Positions 44,849 through 53,449 of a DNA stretch of 64,000 nucleotides are shown here, in pieces (position 1 is the first letter of the stretch; every line of letters starts with the position of its first letter). The position numbers and the translations under genes are program-made. Source of the DNA: Halobium salinum (GTDB taxonomy: Archaea; Halobacteriota; Halobacteria; Halobacteriales; Haloferacaceae); NCBI RefSeq assembly GCF_026586625.1, contig NZ_JAODIW010000010.1, positions 186,001-250,000 on the forward strand, given 5' to 3'. The notes under the pieces are model-generated. The model was not told the origin of the DNA. It saw only the letters and a program-made list of their open reading frames with translations, and did not search any database.

Positions 44849-46977
44849 CCGTCGAGTTCTCCTCGGACGGCGACGCCGGGCTCCTCGTCACCGACGCCGT
44901 CGAGCGGCGCCAGTGTACCCTTCTGACGCCCGGGCCGGTCGACTCGCGTCCGGCCGGAAGCGACGCGTTCAGGTTCCCGGTCGACGCCGCCGTCGCGGTC
45001 GAGACCGGCTCGCTCACCCTCCCCAGCGTCGTGGCGACGTTCGTCCGCGACGCGAGCGGGGAGATGCTCGCCGACGTCGACCACTTCGAGCGACACGAGT
45101 TCGAGGCGGGCCGGTACGGCGTCGAACTGAGCGCCCCCATCAAGCTGTACCTGCTCGTCGAGGGACCGATGGTCGTCGAGACGACCGGGGACACGACGAC
45201 CGTCGAACGGGACGGCGACGGCGCGATTCGCGTCGGCGCCCGGTCGTTCCACGACCACCCCGCGGGGACGATTACGACGACCGCGGACCCACACGACGCC
45301 ATGACCGCCGTCTCCGCGCTGTCCTCGTCGCTGAAGACCACGTCGCCCGAGCGCTCGTTCCCCTCGCTCCGCGGTCATCCGCCGACCATCGAACTCGGCG
45401 AGTCGCTCTCGGTGCCCGAGGAACTCACTCCGCCCGACACCGGCGTCCGCATCGAGGTCCCGCCCCGCTTACAGAACGTCTACACGGTCGCACCGCTGGC
45501 GTTCTACCTCGGGGCGCGGGTCGAGCCGGGTGCCACCCCCCGCCTCGTCACCGACGACGGGTTCGAACACGCGCTCGACGGCCCACGGGGGTTCCCGGAG
45601 ACGGTCGCCCGAACCCTGAAACAGGTGTTCTTCCTCGACTGTGTCGTCCGGACCGAGGGCCTCTACACCGTCTCACTCCACGAGCGTCGCGCGGTCGAGG
45701 AGGCCGTCGACCTCGACTTCGCGGCGCTCTACGAGCGGTCGCTCCCCGAACAGCTGGCGGCGTACCTCTCGGTCCCCTTCGCCGTGCTCGAAGAACACGT
45801 TCCCGACTGGAAGCAGACGACCCGCCTCGACCCGACGCCGGAGAACGTCGAACTGCTCCCCTTCCTCGTCAACGACCTCGCGGTCGTCCTCCCGCCGGAG
45901 GGTCGGTCGGTGACGCCCTCGGAGGCCCAGATGGCCGCCATCGACGCGTTCACCCGCGACGACCGTCGCAGGCACGACGCCCACGACACCCGCGACACCG
46001 CGGACCCGCTGGTTCGGAGCGCGACGGGGGCCACCTCGGAGTCGGCGGGTCGGACGCCCGGGCCGTCGTTGGTGCAGCCCGCGGGGACGGACTCCCTCGA
46101 ACAGGTCTGGGCGGGCGCCGACGCGCCGGTCGGTGCGAGCAAGGCCTCCGTGCGCGCGTTCCGAAACCGACTGGAGCGGGGACCGACCGACGGCGACATC
46201 GACATCGTCGTCGTCTGCAACGACGACGCGATGGACGAGGAGGGGGACGTGGCGGAGCGAGTGTACGGCAGTCGCGACACGCTCCCCTTCGACGTGCAGG
46301 TGTACCACGACCTGTCGACCGCGGCACTCCGTGCGGTGCTCGAAACGGAGGTCGACTTCCTGCACTACATCGGCCACATCGACGACGCCGGATTCGACTG
46401 TGCGGACGGCAAACTCGACGTCACCGGCCTCGACCGCGTCGGCGTCGGCGCGTTCTTCCTCAACGCCTGTCGCTCCTACGGGCAGGGGATGGCCCTCCTG
46501 GAGCGTGGCGCCGTCGGCGGCGTCGTCACCCTCACGGACGTAATCAACAGCGGCGCGGTCCGCGTCGGCAAGACGATGGCCCGGCTGCTGAACGCGGGGT
46601 TCCCGCTACGGCCGGCACTCGACATCTCGAAGGGTCGCTCCATCGTCGGCGGGCAGTACACGGTCGTCGGCGACGGGAACGCGGACATCGTGCAGTCGGA
46701 CAGTCGGTCGCCCGTCGTGCTCGACCTCGACGTCGACCCGGACGGCGAAATCCGGGCGACGCCGCACCTGTACCCGACGCGGTCCCACGGGATGGGGTCG
46801 TTCGCCGGGGTGCCGCTCGGCGACGAGGGGGTCAAACACCTCGTCTCCGGTCCCGTCGACAGCTTCTCCGTCTCGGAAGGGGAGTTGCGCTCGGTCCTGA
46901 GCGTCGAGGAACTGCCGGTGCGCTGTGACGGTGAGCTCCACTGGAGCCAGACGTTCGACTTCGACCTGGTCAGGTAG
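44845..46977 (+). CDS. CHAT-domain (caspase-like) protein
   Basis: A 710-residue protein whose C-terminal third is a CHAT peptidase domain. The catalytic His is in FLHYIGHIDD (residue 511) and the Cys in FFLNACRSYGQGMALLERGAVGGV (residue 542), with preceding strand DIDIVVVCNDD. The N-terminal roughly 400 residues form an uncharacterised all-beta/alpha region starting MTVEFSSDGDAGLLVTDAVERR; residues about 395-440 are an acidic Pro/Thr linker. No signal peptide. CHAT proteases often act in effector or cell-death pathways; here the convergent 44-residue hydrophobic peptide gene is a candidate partner. Both catalytic residues are intact. Confidence 0.85.
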   Translation: MTVEFSSDGDAGLLVTDAVERRQCTLLTPGPVDSRPAGSDAFRFPVDAAVAVETGSLTLPSVVATFVRDASGEMLADVDHFERHEFEAGRYGVELSAPIKLYLLVEGPMVVETTGDTTTVERDGDGAIRVGARSFHDHPAGTITTTADPHDAMTAVSALSSSLKTTSPERSFPSLRGHPPTIELGESLSVPEELTPPDTGVRIEVPPRLQNVYTVAPLAFYLGARVEPGATPRLVTDDGFEHALDGPRGFPETVARTLKQVFFLDCVVRTEGLYTVSLHERRAVEEAVDLDFAALYERSLPEQLAAYLSVPFAVLEEHVPDWKQTTRLDPTPENVELLPFLVNDLAVVLPPEGRSVTPSEAQMAAIDAFTRDDRRRHDAHDTRDTADPLVRSATGATSESAGRTPGPSLVQPAGTDSLEQVWAGADAPVGASKASVRAFRNRLERGPTDGDIDIVVVCNDDAMDEEGDVAERVYGSRDTLPFDVQVYHDLSTAALRAVLETEVDFLHYIGHIDDAGFDCADGKLDVTGLDRVGVGAFFLNACRSYGQGMALLERGAVGGVVTLTDVINSGAVRVGKTMARLLNAGFPLRPALDISKGRSIVGGQYTVVGDGNADIVQSDSRSPVVLDLDVDPDGEIRATPHLYPTRSHGMGSFAGVPLGDEGVKHLVSGPVDSFSVSEGELRSVLSVEELPVRCDGELHWSQTFDFDLVR

Positions 46978-47129
46978 GCGGGCGGCGTTCGGCGTCGCCG
47001 TGTGTGTTCACGGTTTCGTCCTCCGGTTCGTTCTGTCGCCTCGTACTACCGGGCCGTCGCTCGCGACTTCGATTCGAGCGGGACGCGACACGAACAGGAG
47101 TAGAACAGTCTCGATACGCCGCTACCGAT

Positions 47130-47264
47130 TCAGGGGCCGCCGCAGGTCGTCGCGAATCCGGCCGCCGCGCTCCCGGCCTGTGAGAGCAACAGCAGCATCG
47201 TGAACAGGGCGCCGATCATTCGCGGGTTCTCGGTCAGGTACGTCGTCAGGTCGTTGTCTTCCAT
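47130..47264 (-). CDS. 44-residue hydrophobic peptide, DUF7503-like
   Basis: MEDNDLTTYLTENPRMIG then ALFTMLLLLSQAGSAAAG and FATTCGGP. One membrane segment (about residues 16-36), polar N-terminus, C-terminal Cys-Gly-Gly-Pro. I recall a haloarchaeal family of such peptides (TYLxENPRxIGxLFTxxLLLSQAG), named DUF7503. TTATTAAATTA at 47290-47300 is a TATA box about 30 nt upstream, so the gene is leaderless. It is convergent with the CHAT gene, 152 nt apart. Function unknown. Confidence 0.8.
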   Translation of the reverse strand: MEDNDLTTYLTENPRMIGALFTMLLLLSQAGSAAAGFATTCGGP

Positions 47265-47481
47265 GACGGATGTGACCTGTACGCATCGCTTATTAAATTA
47301 TTCTGACATGATTCGTATAGGAATTATGCTGGTGAAAACTCCGGTTAACTGACGCTCACTGTCGATGTATATTAATAATGTGATGTTTCAGCGACATTCG
47401 GGGCCACCCACGTCCCGTGGAGTCGGTGTGAAGCGGGGTAGAGCCGAGGGGACAGCCCCCACACGCGACGGCGACGCGGTT

Positions 47482-47925
47482 ATGCGGTCGGGGGCGCAAC
47501 GCTCGCGCGTGGTGTACGTCACGACGGGACTCGTCGAAGTGTTGCTGGAGCTGGCGGCCGACGCCGAGCCGCGGTCGGCGAGCGTGGTGCTCTCGGCGAC
47601 GCCCGCCGGGGAGTTCGACCCGCCGCTGGACCTCGACCCCGAGACGCCGGTGCTGACGCACTTCTACCTCCCGGACGCCGGCCGGTCGGTGTCGGCGGTG
47701 TTCGGGATGGACCTCGGGACGCCGGCCGGCCGCGGCCGGGCCCGCTTCGTCACTCACCCGCAGGGCGAACTGTCGGTGAGCGAGCGCGACGACCTCGCGG
47801 GCGTGGTGCTCGTCGCCGTCCCGCCGTGGGAGGCGTCGTCACTGGCGGCGTTCGACAGGGCGGGCCGACGCCTCGAACTCCACGTCCTCGACGCCGAGCC
47901 CCCCGAAGAAGTGGTGGAGGACTGA
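47482..47925 (+). CDS. Conserved-looking haloarchaeal protein, unknown
   Basis: A 147-residue protein starting MRSGAQRSRVVYVTTGLVEVLLELAADAEPRSASVVLSATPAGEF, then THFYLPDAGRSVSAVFGMDLGTP and RARFVTHPQGELSVSERDDLAGVVLVAVPPWE. Alpha/beta, cytosolic, no motif I can assign; the isolated THF, SHP-like and D residues faintly recall MPN/JAB-like folds but without JAMM spacing. The ATG at 47482 was chosen for composition. Upstream 47265-47400 is AT-rich and contains ATGTATATTAATAATG, perhaps its promoter with a leader. Confidence 0.65.
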   Translation: MRSGAQRSRVVYVTTGLVEVLLELAADAEPRSASVVLSATPAGEFDPPLDLDPETPVLTHFYLPDAGRSVSAVFGMDLGTPAGRGRARFVTHPQGELSVSERDDLAGVVLVAVPPWEASSLAAFDRAGRRLELHVLDAEPPEEVVED

Positions 47926-47944
47926 CACCCCCGGCGACGGTCGA

Positions 47945-48154
47945 CTACTCGAGGTAGCCCAGGTCCGTCAACTGCTCCGCGATCTCCTCGAACTCCGACT
48001 CGGTCAGTCGGCCGCTGCGCTGGTGCTGGATGACGATGCTTCGTAGCAGGAATCGCACGAGGTCGCTCGTGGACGAGAAACTCGTCCCCTCGATGGTCTC
48101 CTCGACGCGCTCGCCGAGCTCCTTCGGAATCGAGACCGTCGTGTAGTCGGTCAT
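47945..48154 (-). CDS. Ribbon-helix-helix (CopG-like) DNA-binding protein
   Basis: A 69-residue protein: MTDYTTVSIPKELGERVEETIEGTSFSSTSDLVRFLLRSIVIQHQ with the N-terminal beta strand (TTVSIPKEL), helix A and helix B of an RHH domain, then an acidic C-terminal helix. Such proteins bind DNA as dimers, and the strand residues contact the major groove. No toxin gene is adjacent. Convergent with the preceding gene (19 nt gap). A transcriptional regulator of unknown target. Confidence 0.82.
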   Translation of the reverse strand: MTDYTTVSIPKELGERVEETIEGTSFSSTSDLVRFLLRSIVIQHQRSGRLTESEFEEIAEQLTDLGYLE

Positions 48155-48429
48155 GTCGGGTCGAAGGCGGCGACGCCGGATAAGTCCTGCTGGGCGGGAC
48201 AGACCGCGGGGGCCGTCCCGTCGGCAACTCGGTCCCGGTCCCCCCGCCCGGTCCCCTCGTGGACGGCGAGCGCGACGCCGGCGGCGAACGCGCCGGTGCC
48301 GACAGCGAGGCCGACGGTCGACCACACTGTCCGGGGGAATACCGCCTCTCCACCCACTCTTCTCCCTCTCCCGCTCCCGACGGTCGGTTGAAGGGTTTTT
48401 CCGGGGGCAGTCCGTACCCGAGCGTGACT

Positions 48430-48756
48430 ATGGCAGCTCGACCCCCACAGAACTCCGATTCGGAGCCGGAGGCGGTCGCGTTCGGCATCGCCGCACTCGC
48501 CGGAGAGCTCGACGACGCCGCGGTCGAGTTCCCGACGACGGCCGACCACCTCGTCGCGTCGCTCGACGACCCGTCCATCCCCTACAACGCGTCGGGCAAC
48601 GGCGTCGCCCTCTCGGCGGCGCTCGGCGAGGTCCCACGGGACCGCTTCGACACCAAGCGCGACCTGCTCGACGCGCTCCACCCCGTCTTCGAGGAGCGAC
48701 GCCGGTCGGGCGGCGGAAGCGTCGTCGGGCGGCTCCGAGGGATGCTCCCGTTCTGA
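48430..48756 (+). CDS. Acidic protein of unknown function (DUF5789-like?)
   Basis: A 108-residue protein. After a polar start, AVAFGIAALAGELDDAAVEFPTTADHLVASLDDPSIPYNASGNGVALSAALGEVPRDRFDTKRDLLDALHPVFEE suggests a small alpha/beta domain. It loosely recalls DUF5789 proteins (paired short strands with a helix containing F-x-T-x-x-D-L-L), but I am not sure. The start may be ATG 48430 or GTG 48424. Confidence 0.6.
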   Translation: MAARPPQNSDSEPEAVAFGIAALAGELDDAAVEFPTTADHLVASLDDPSIPYNASGNGVALSAALGEVPRDRFDTKRDLLDALHPVFEERRRSGGGSVVGRLRGMLPF

Positions 48757-48964
48757 GGCGGCGACGGCGACGACGCTCGGACCGCGAACGACGGCGGATG
48801 GTCCGCGGCCGACCGTCGGTCGACCGGTCGACGACCCAGTCGTTCCGAGCGCCGGCCGGCGACCGCCGAGCGCCTCCGAGCCGCCGGTCGATGCACGTTC
48901 GTGAGTATTCCATCCGCGATGGCTCCCGAGGGATTCAAGCCCCTGCACCGACCTCGGTCACACG

Positions 48965-49879
48965 ATGCGACACGACCACCTGCTGTCCGCACACCAGCTC
49001 TCGCGGGCGGACGTAGAGGAGGTGCTCTCCCGGGCGGCCGAGGTCGCCGCCGACCCGGCGGCGTTCCGGGATCGACACGCCGGGAAGCTCCTCGCACTCT
49101 GCTTCTTCGAGCCGAGCACCCGGACGAAGATGAGCTTCGACGCGGCGATGAAGCGCCTCGGCGGCGACACGGTCGACATGGGGAGCGTCGAGTCCTCGTC
49201 GGTGAAGAAAGGCGAGAGCCTCGCCGACACCGTCCGCGTCATCGAAGGGTACGCGGACGGGGTCGTCCTGCGCCACCCCAGCGAGGGCGCGGCGACGATG
49301 GCCGCGGAGTTCGTCGACGTGCCGCTGGTCAACGCCGGCGACGGCGCCGGTCAGCACCCGACACAGACCCTCCTCGACCTCTACACCATTAGGGAGACCC
49401 ACGGGCTGGACGACCTCACCATCGGGGTCATGGGCGACCTGAAGTACGGCCGGACGGTCCACTCGCTGTCGACCGTCCTCACGAACTTCGACGCCCGGCA
49501 ACACTTCATCAGTCCGGAGTCGCTCCGCCTGCCAAGGGGCGTCCGCTTCGACCTCCACGAGGCCGGCGCACAGGTGCGCGAACACACCGACCTCGACGAG
49601 GTGCTCCCCGAACTCGACGTGCTGTACGTCACGCGCATCCAGCGCGAGCGGTTCCCCGACGAGAACGAGTACCACACCGTCGCCGGTCAGTACCGCATCG
49701 ACGCCGAGACGCTGGAGGCGGCGAAGGACGACCTCACCGTGATGCATCCGCTCCCGCGCGTCGACGAAATCGCTCCCGAAGTCGACGACACCGACCACGC
49801 GCGTTACTTCGAACAGGCCCACAACGGCGTTCCCGTTCGCATGGCGCTGCTGGACCTGCTCCTGGAGGAAGGCGAATGA
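48965..49879 (+). CDS. pyrB: Aspartate carbamoyltransferase, catalytic subunit
   Basis: Second step of pyrimidine synthesis. The 304 residues contain the carbamoyl-phosphate motif [55 protein letters not shown] and the aspartate loop [12 protein letters not shown] with HPLPRVDEI. All binding residues are present. Its stop overlaps the pyrI start (ATGA), giving 1:1 coupling of catalytic and regulatory chains. It has the canonical length. Confidence 0.96.
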   Translation: MRHDHLLSAHQLSRADVEEVLSRAAEVAADPAAFRDRHAGKLLALCFFEPSTRTKMSFDAAMKRLGGDTVDMGSVESSSVKKGESLADTVRVIEGYADGVVLRHPSEGAATMAAEFVDVPLVNAGDGAGQHPTQTLLDLYTIRETHGLDDLTIGVMGDLKYGRTVHSLSTVLTNFDARQHFISPESLRLPRGVRFDLHEAGAQVREHTDLDEVLPELDVLYVTRIQRERFPDENEYHTVAGQYRIDAETLEAAKDDLTVMHPLPRVDEIAPEVDDTDHARYFEQAHNGVPVRMALLDLLLEEGE

Positions 49880-50343
49880 GCGACACCGACAAACAACTGC
49901 GCGTCTCGAAGATTCGCAACGGCACCGTCATCGACCACGTCACCGGCGGGCAGGCGCTGAACGTCCTCGCCATCCTCGGTATCGACGGCGCCGGCGGCGA
50001 GTCGGTGAGCATCGGGATGAACGTCCCGAGCGACCGACTCGGCCGGAAGGACGTGGTGAAGGTCGAGGACCGCGAACTGAGCCAGTCGGAGGTCGACGTG
50101 CTGTCGCTCATCGCCCCGGAGGCGACCATCAACATCGTCCGCGACTACGAGGTGGTCGAGAAACTGCGCGTCGAACGCCCCGAGCGCGTCACGGGCCTGC
50201 TCACCTGTCCGAACCGCAACTGCATCTCCAACGCGAACGAGCCGGTCGACTCGCGGTTCGACGTGGTCGACGACGGCGTGCGCTGTGGCTACTGTGGGAC
50301 CATCGTCCGCGACGACATCGCCGACCACCTGAGCGTGTCGTAG
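49876..50343 (+). CDS. pyrI: Aspartate carbamoyltransferase, regulatory subunit
   Basis: Allosteric, zinc-binding chain of ATCase, 155 residues. The nucleotide domain begins [29 protein letters not shown]; the zinc domain has Cys111, Cys116, Cys137 and Cys140 in [12 protein letters not shown] and VRCGYCGT. The ATG shares four bases with the pyrB stop. The intact zinc cysteines imply a real holoenzyme with PyrB. Confidence 0.95.
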   Translation: MSDTDKQLRVSKIRNGTVIDHVTGGQALNVLAILGIDGAGGESVSIGMNVPSDRLGRKDVVKVEDRELSQSEVDVLSLIAPEATINIVRDYEVVEKLRVERPERVTGLLTCPNRNCISNANEPVDSRFDVVDDGVRCGYCGTIVRDDIADHLSVS

Positions 50344-50420
50344 GTCACGAACGCGGCACACCGCGACCGGTCGTCCCGTCGGTCGAAACCGCTTTGCTTC
50401 GCTCCCGCCTACCGCCGACC

Positions 50421-50540
50421 ATGTCACGGAACGCGACGCTCGTGCTGCTGTTGACACTCTCGGCCCTGCTGTATCTCGTCTTCGCCAACGGAAACGGGGA
50501 GCCGGTCGAGATAACCGTCGACCGCGAGGGGACGGCGTAG
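50421..50540 (+). CDS. 39-residue membrane peptide
   Basis: MSRNATLVLLLTLSALLYLVF then ANGNGEPVEITVDREGTA: one membrane helix (about residues 6-21) followed by a short acidic outside or inside tail. It lies 77 nt after pyrI with a T-rich CGCTTTGC about 30 nt before its ATG, so it may have its own promoter or ride on the pyr transcript. No family known to me. Typical of haloarchaeal small membrane proteins. Confidence 0.55.
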   Translation: MSRNATLVLLLTLSALLYLVFANGNGEPVEITVDREGTA

Positions 50541-50596
50541 AGAGGGTCGGACGCGGCGTGTGGAGAGTCGGACGCCGCTCGTCGGAAGCCCGACGC

Positions 50597-51043
50597 TCAC
50601 TCGATGCCGTGCTCGATGCTCGGCTCCAGTTGGGTCTCCATGCAGGCGGTGTCCCAGACGGCCCACGTCTCGGCGATTCGGCCGCCGTCGAGACGGTGAA
50701 TCACGATGCCGTCCACCTCGATGTGCTGGCCCGTCGGCTCGTAGTCGCCCCACCAGCCGTCGTGGGTGCCGCGTTGGGTCGCGCGGACGACCACGCGGTC
50801 GTCGGTGGCGATGAGGTCGTGAATCTCGACGGTGAGGTCGGGGAACGCCCGCCGCACCTCCCTCATGAACGCTTCGAACCCGTCGGGGCCGAACACGTCC
50901 GGCGAGGCGGGGTCGTGGCGGACGTAGTCGGTCGTCAGCAGTTCCTCGGCGACGGCGAGGTCACCCTCGCCGACGAGTTCGGTGAAGAACCGCCGGACGA
51001 CGGCCTCGTTCTCCGCGGTCCGGTCGGCGTCGAGTACTGTCAT
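50597..51043 (-). CDS. SnoaL-like ester cyclase/polyketide cyclase family protein
   Basis: A 148-residue NTF2-like protein: ENEAVVRRFFTELVGEGDLAVAEELLTTDYVRHDPAS, GFEAFMREVRRAFPDLTVEIHDLIATDDRVVVRATQRGTHDG and GIVIHRLDGGRIAETWAVWD, the SnoaL-like pattern with the His-Asp pair in YVRHDP. Family members include cyclases and uncharacterised binding proteins; this one's substrate is unknown. The ATG at 51043 (MTVLDADRTAENEA) was preferred over an upstream frame that runs into the neighbouring promoter. Confidence 0.83.
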   Translation of the reverse strand: MTVLDADRTAENEAVVRRFFTELVGEGDLAVAEELLTTDYVRHDPASPDVFGPDGFEAFMREVRRAFPDLTVEIHDLIATDDRVVVRATQRGTHDGWWGDYEPTGQHIEVDGIVIHRLDGGRIAETWAVWDTACMETQLEPSIEHGIE

Positions 51044-51165
51044 GTGGTACCACCGTGCTCGTTCTACGCGTCCCGAGAGCATAAGTCGGCGCCGGGGACC
51101 GGTTCGTCCGGTGAGGGTCGTCCCGAGACGAACGACTTAGGCACGACCCGGTCCAAGCCCGGTCC

Positions 51166-52095
51166 ATGTACGGGGTCGTCACGCGCAACGCCGGCGAGGT
51201 GGACTGGTCGACGTTCGAACGCGGCTTCTACGAGGTGAAAGACGTCACCGGTCGGCCGGCCGAGCCGTTGCCGAACGCCGTCAACATGGTGTCCTGCTTC
51301 GGCGACAACCGCGCCGCCGCCGACGACCCCGACCTCGTTCCGGTGAACGACGTCGGCGAGCCGGCGAACCGCGACCGCGACTACTTCGACTGGGCGTACG
51401 TCTGTCCGACTCACGAGGCCTACCGCGAGGGGCTCCTCGAAATCGTCGAGGACTGCGCCGAACAGAACGAGGACGTGCGCCTCGACGACGTCGGATTCCC
51501 CCGCGAGGGGTACTGTCGCTGTGACCGCTGCGAGCGGCTGTTCGCCGAGAGCGACGACGAGGACTGGTACGACTGGCGTGCCTCCGTCATCTCCGAGTTT
51601 GTCGCCGAGGCGGCCTCGCGGATTCCGGGCCGGACGTACCTCACGCTGTACCCCGACCCGTACCCGGGCCACCTCTACCGACGCGCCGGCCTCGACGTCG
51701 ACGCCCTCGCCGAGCACGTCGACGAGTTCGTCGTCCCGCTGTACGACACCGCGTACGAGACGACCTACTGGCTGGAGACCGCCGCTCGCGGGTTCCAGAG
51801 TCTGCTCGGCTGGAAACCGGAGGGTCCGGGTGCCGACGGGGTCGCGGGCGTCCTCCCCTCGGGCGAGTCGGTCCGCGACGACGGCACCCCGTTCTCGGTC
51901 GAACTGTACGCCGTCGAGGTCGACATCGACGCCCTCGTCCACGCGACGGAGGTGGCCGAGGCGTACGCGAACGGCGTGTTCTTCGGCTACGACGCGAGCA
52001 ACGCCGCCGCGGCGGTTCGCCGGAAGGACGCGGACCGCCGGGAGGGCGTGAGCCACGGGGAGCCCGGGGGCGGGGGCGGCGGCGACGGAGAGTAG
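51166..52095 (+). CDS. Putative TIM-barrel glycosidase-like protein
   Basis: A 309-residue protein. The opening MYGVVTRNAGEVDWSTFERGFYEVKDVTG, the block CPTHEAYREGLLEIVEDCAEQNEDVRLDDVGFPREGYCRCDRCERLF and PGRTYLTLYPDPYPGHLYRRAGLDVDALAEHVDEFVVPLYD look like an (alpha/beta)8 barrel of the glycoside-hydrolase-like type, in which an Asp after a strand (RLDDVGFP) and a downstream Cys-x-x-Cys knuckle are common. Substrate unknown; the C-terminal Gly tail is disordered. Call made from pattern only. Confidence 0.6.
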   Translation: MYGVVTRNAGEVDWSTFERGFYEVKDVTGRPAEPLPNAVNMVSCFGDNRAAADDPDLVPVNDVGEPANRDRDYFDWAYVCPTHEAYREGLLEIVEDCAEQNEDVRLDDVGFPREGYCRCDRCERLFAESDDEDWYDWRASVISEFVAEAASRIPGRTYLTLYPDPYPGHLYRRAGLDVDALAEHVDEFVVPLYDTAYETTYWLETAARGFQSLLGWKPEGPGADGVAGVLPSGESVRDDGTPFSVELYAVEVDIDALVHATEVAEAYANGVFFGYDASNAAAAVRRKDADRREGVSHGEPGGGGGGDGE

Positions 52096-52128
52096 TGTTC
52101 GGGACGCCCGGCCCGAGAGCCTCCCCGC

Positions 52129-52248
52129 TCAGCTCAACGGACCGTACGACAGCGCCCAGATGACCACGAAGCCGAGGGTCGCAACGAGAATCGCGAGGGC
52201 GAACAGCCCGTACATCAGTCGGCGCTGTCCCTTGGTGGGTTCCGCCAT
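52129..52248 (-). CDS. 39-residue single-span membrane protein
   Basis: MAEPTKGQRRLMYGLFALAI followed by LVATLGFVVIWALSYGPLS: a positively charged N-terminus and one membrane helix. A TATA box (52273-52279) is about 28 nt before the ATG, giving a leaderless message. The promoter string matches that of the 31702-31851 gene. Function unknown. Confidence 0.75.
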   Translation of the reverse strand: MAEPTKGQRRLMYGLFALAILVATLGFVVIWALSYGPLS

Positions 52249-52272
52249 GTCGCGTACGTAGGTACGGTCGGG

Positions 52273-52279
52273 CTTATAC
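52273..52279 (-). promoter_or_regulatory. TATA box of the 39-residue membrane protein gene
   Basis: GTATAAG on the minus strand, preceded by GGCCGACA, the same 15 nt as at 31875-31889. About 28 nt before the ATG at 52248. Confidence 0.72.
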
Positions 52280-52337
52280 TGTCGGCCTCGGAACCGTCGA
52301 CCGAACTGTTTTGCCCCTGCACGAGCAATGCTAGCCC

Positions 52338-52493
52338 ATGGCACAGGAACTGGCGGCGACCTCGCGCTGTCTCGGCTGTGGCTACAGGGCGCCTTCCGGG
52401 GTGGAGGAGTGGGACCACGTCGACTCCCCGCCGCTCGGCGAACTGACGCGCTGTCCGGAGTGCGGGTCGACGAACGTGACGACCGGCCGGTGA
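52338..52493 (+). CDS. 51-residue zinc-ribbon (CPxCG-type) protein
   Basis: Two knuckles, CLGCGYRA and CPECGST, separated by about 27 residues (EEWDHVDSPPLGELTR), form a rubredoxin-like treble of four Cys expected to bind one zinc. Short CPxCG-type zinc-finger proteins are a recognised haloarchaeal small-protein class. TGTTTTGC lies about 30 nt before the ATG. It is divergent from the 39-residue membrane protein gene, with 89 nt between the starts. Confidence 0.8.
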   Translation: MAQELAATSRCLGCGYRAPSGVEEWDHVDSPPLGELTRCPECGSTNVTTGR

Positions 52494-52536
52494 GGACGGC
52501 CGTCCGGGCGGCTCTCCGCGCCGCCTACCGCGTCGC

Positions 52537-53292
52537 CTACCGCGCCGTCAACCCGCCGTCGACCGGAATCGCGGCGCCGGTGACGAACGAGGCGTCGTCC
52601 GAACAGAGCCAGACGACGCTCGCCGCGATCTCCGCGGGGTCGGCCATACGACCGACCGGCTCCAGTTGCGTCATCGCCTCGGCCGCCGCCTCGTCGCCGC
52701 CCCCGTAACGCTCGACCATCGGCGTGTCGACGACGCCGGGACAGACGGCGTTGACGCGGACGCCTTCCGTCGCGTACTCCAACGCGGTCGTCCGCGTGAG
52801 GCCGACGACCCCGTGCTTGCTCGCGACGTACGGCGCGATGCCTTCGAACCCGACGAGCCCCGCGACCGACGCGACGTTGACCACCGCGCCGCCGCGCTCG
52901 AGCAGGTGTGGGAGGGCGTGTTTCGTCCCGTAGAACACCCCGGAGAGGTTGACCCCGAGGACGCGCGCCCAGTCGGCCGCGGTCTGCTCGCCGGTCGGTG
53001 CGTTCGTCCCCTCGACCCCGGCGTTGTTGACGACGAAGTCGAGCCCGCCGAACGCGTCGACCGCGGCCGCGACCGCGTCGGCGACGGCGTCCTCGTCGCT
53101 CACGTCGGCCGCGACGAACACGGCCTCACCGCCGACCTCCTCGATTCGGTCCACCGTCTCCGCGCCGCCCGTCTCGTCCACGTCGACACAACAGACCTTC
53201 GCACCCTCCGACGCGAACCGCCGTGCGATCTCCCGTCCGATACCGCTCCCGGCGCCCGTGACGAGCGCCACCGTTCCGTCGATTCCGTTCAT
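52537..53292 (-). CDS. Short-chain dehydrogenase/reductase
   Basis: A 251-residue classical SDR: cofactor motif VTGAGSGIGREIARRF, NAD-preferring acidic residue in CVDVDE, NNAGVEGTN, the Ser of NVASVAGLVG, catalytic YVASKHG (Tyr-x-x-x-Lys), and C-terminal SFVTGAAIPVDGGLTAR. The substrate cannot be told; the length and ending resemble 3-oxoacyl/glucose-dehydrogenase-type reductases. Convergent with the preceding zinc-ribbon gene and divergent from the nucleoside hydrolase. Confidence 0.9.
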   Translation of the reverse strand: MNGIDGTVALVTGAGSGIGREIARRFASEGAKVCCVDVDETGGAETVDRIEEVGGEAVFVAADVSDEDAVADAVAAAVDAFGGLDFVVNNAGVEGTNAPTGEQTAADWARVLGVNLSGVFYGTKHALPHLLERGGAVVNVASVAGLVGFEGIAPYVASKHGVVGLTRTTALEYATEGVRVNAVCPGVVDTPMVERYGGGDEAAAEAMTQLEPVGRMADPAEIAASVVWLCSDDASFVTGAAIPVDGGLTAR

Positions 53293-53449
53293 CCTGTGCT
53301 CCTGTCGCGGTCGACTCGACTGTCGCCGCTACCGGAGGCTACGCGGCCGGCGAGTAAATCCGTCACCGCGATTCCCGGCCCCCGAGAGTCGCCCCAACCT
53401 CTGCGACCGTCCACAACGGACTTCCCCTCCCCCTGTGAACCACCGAGGT

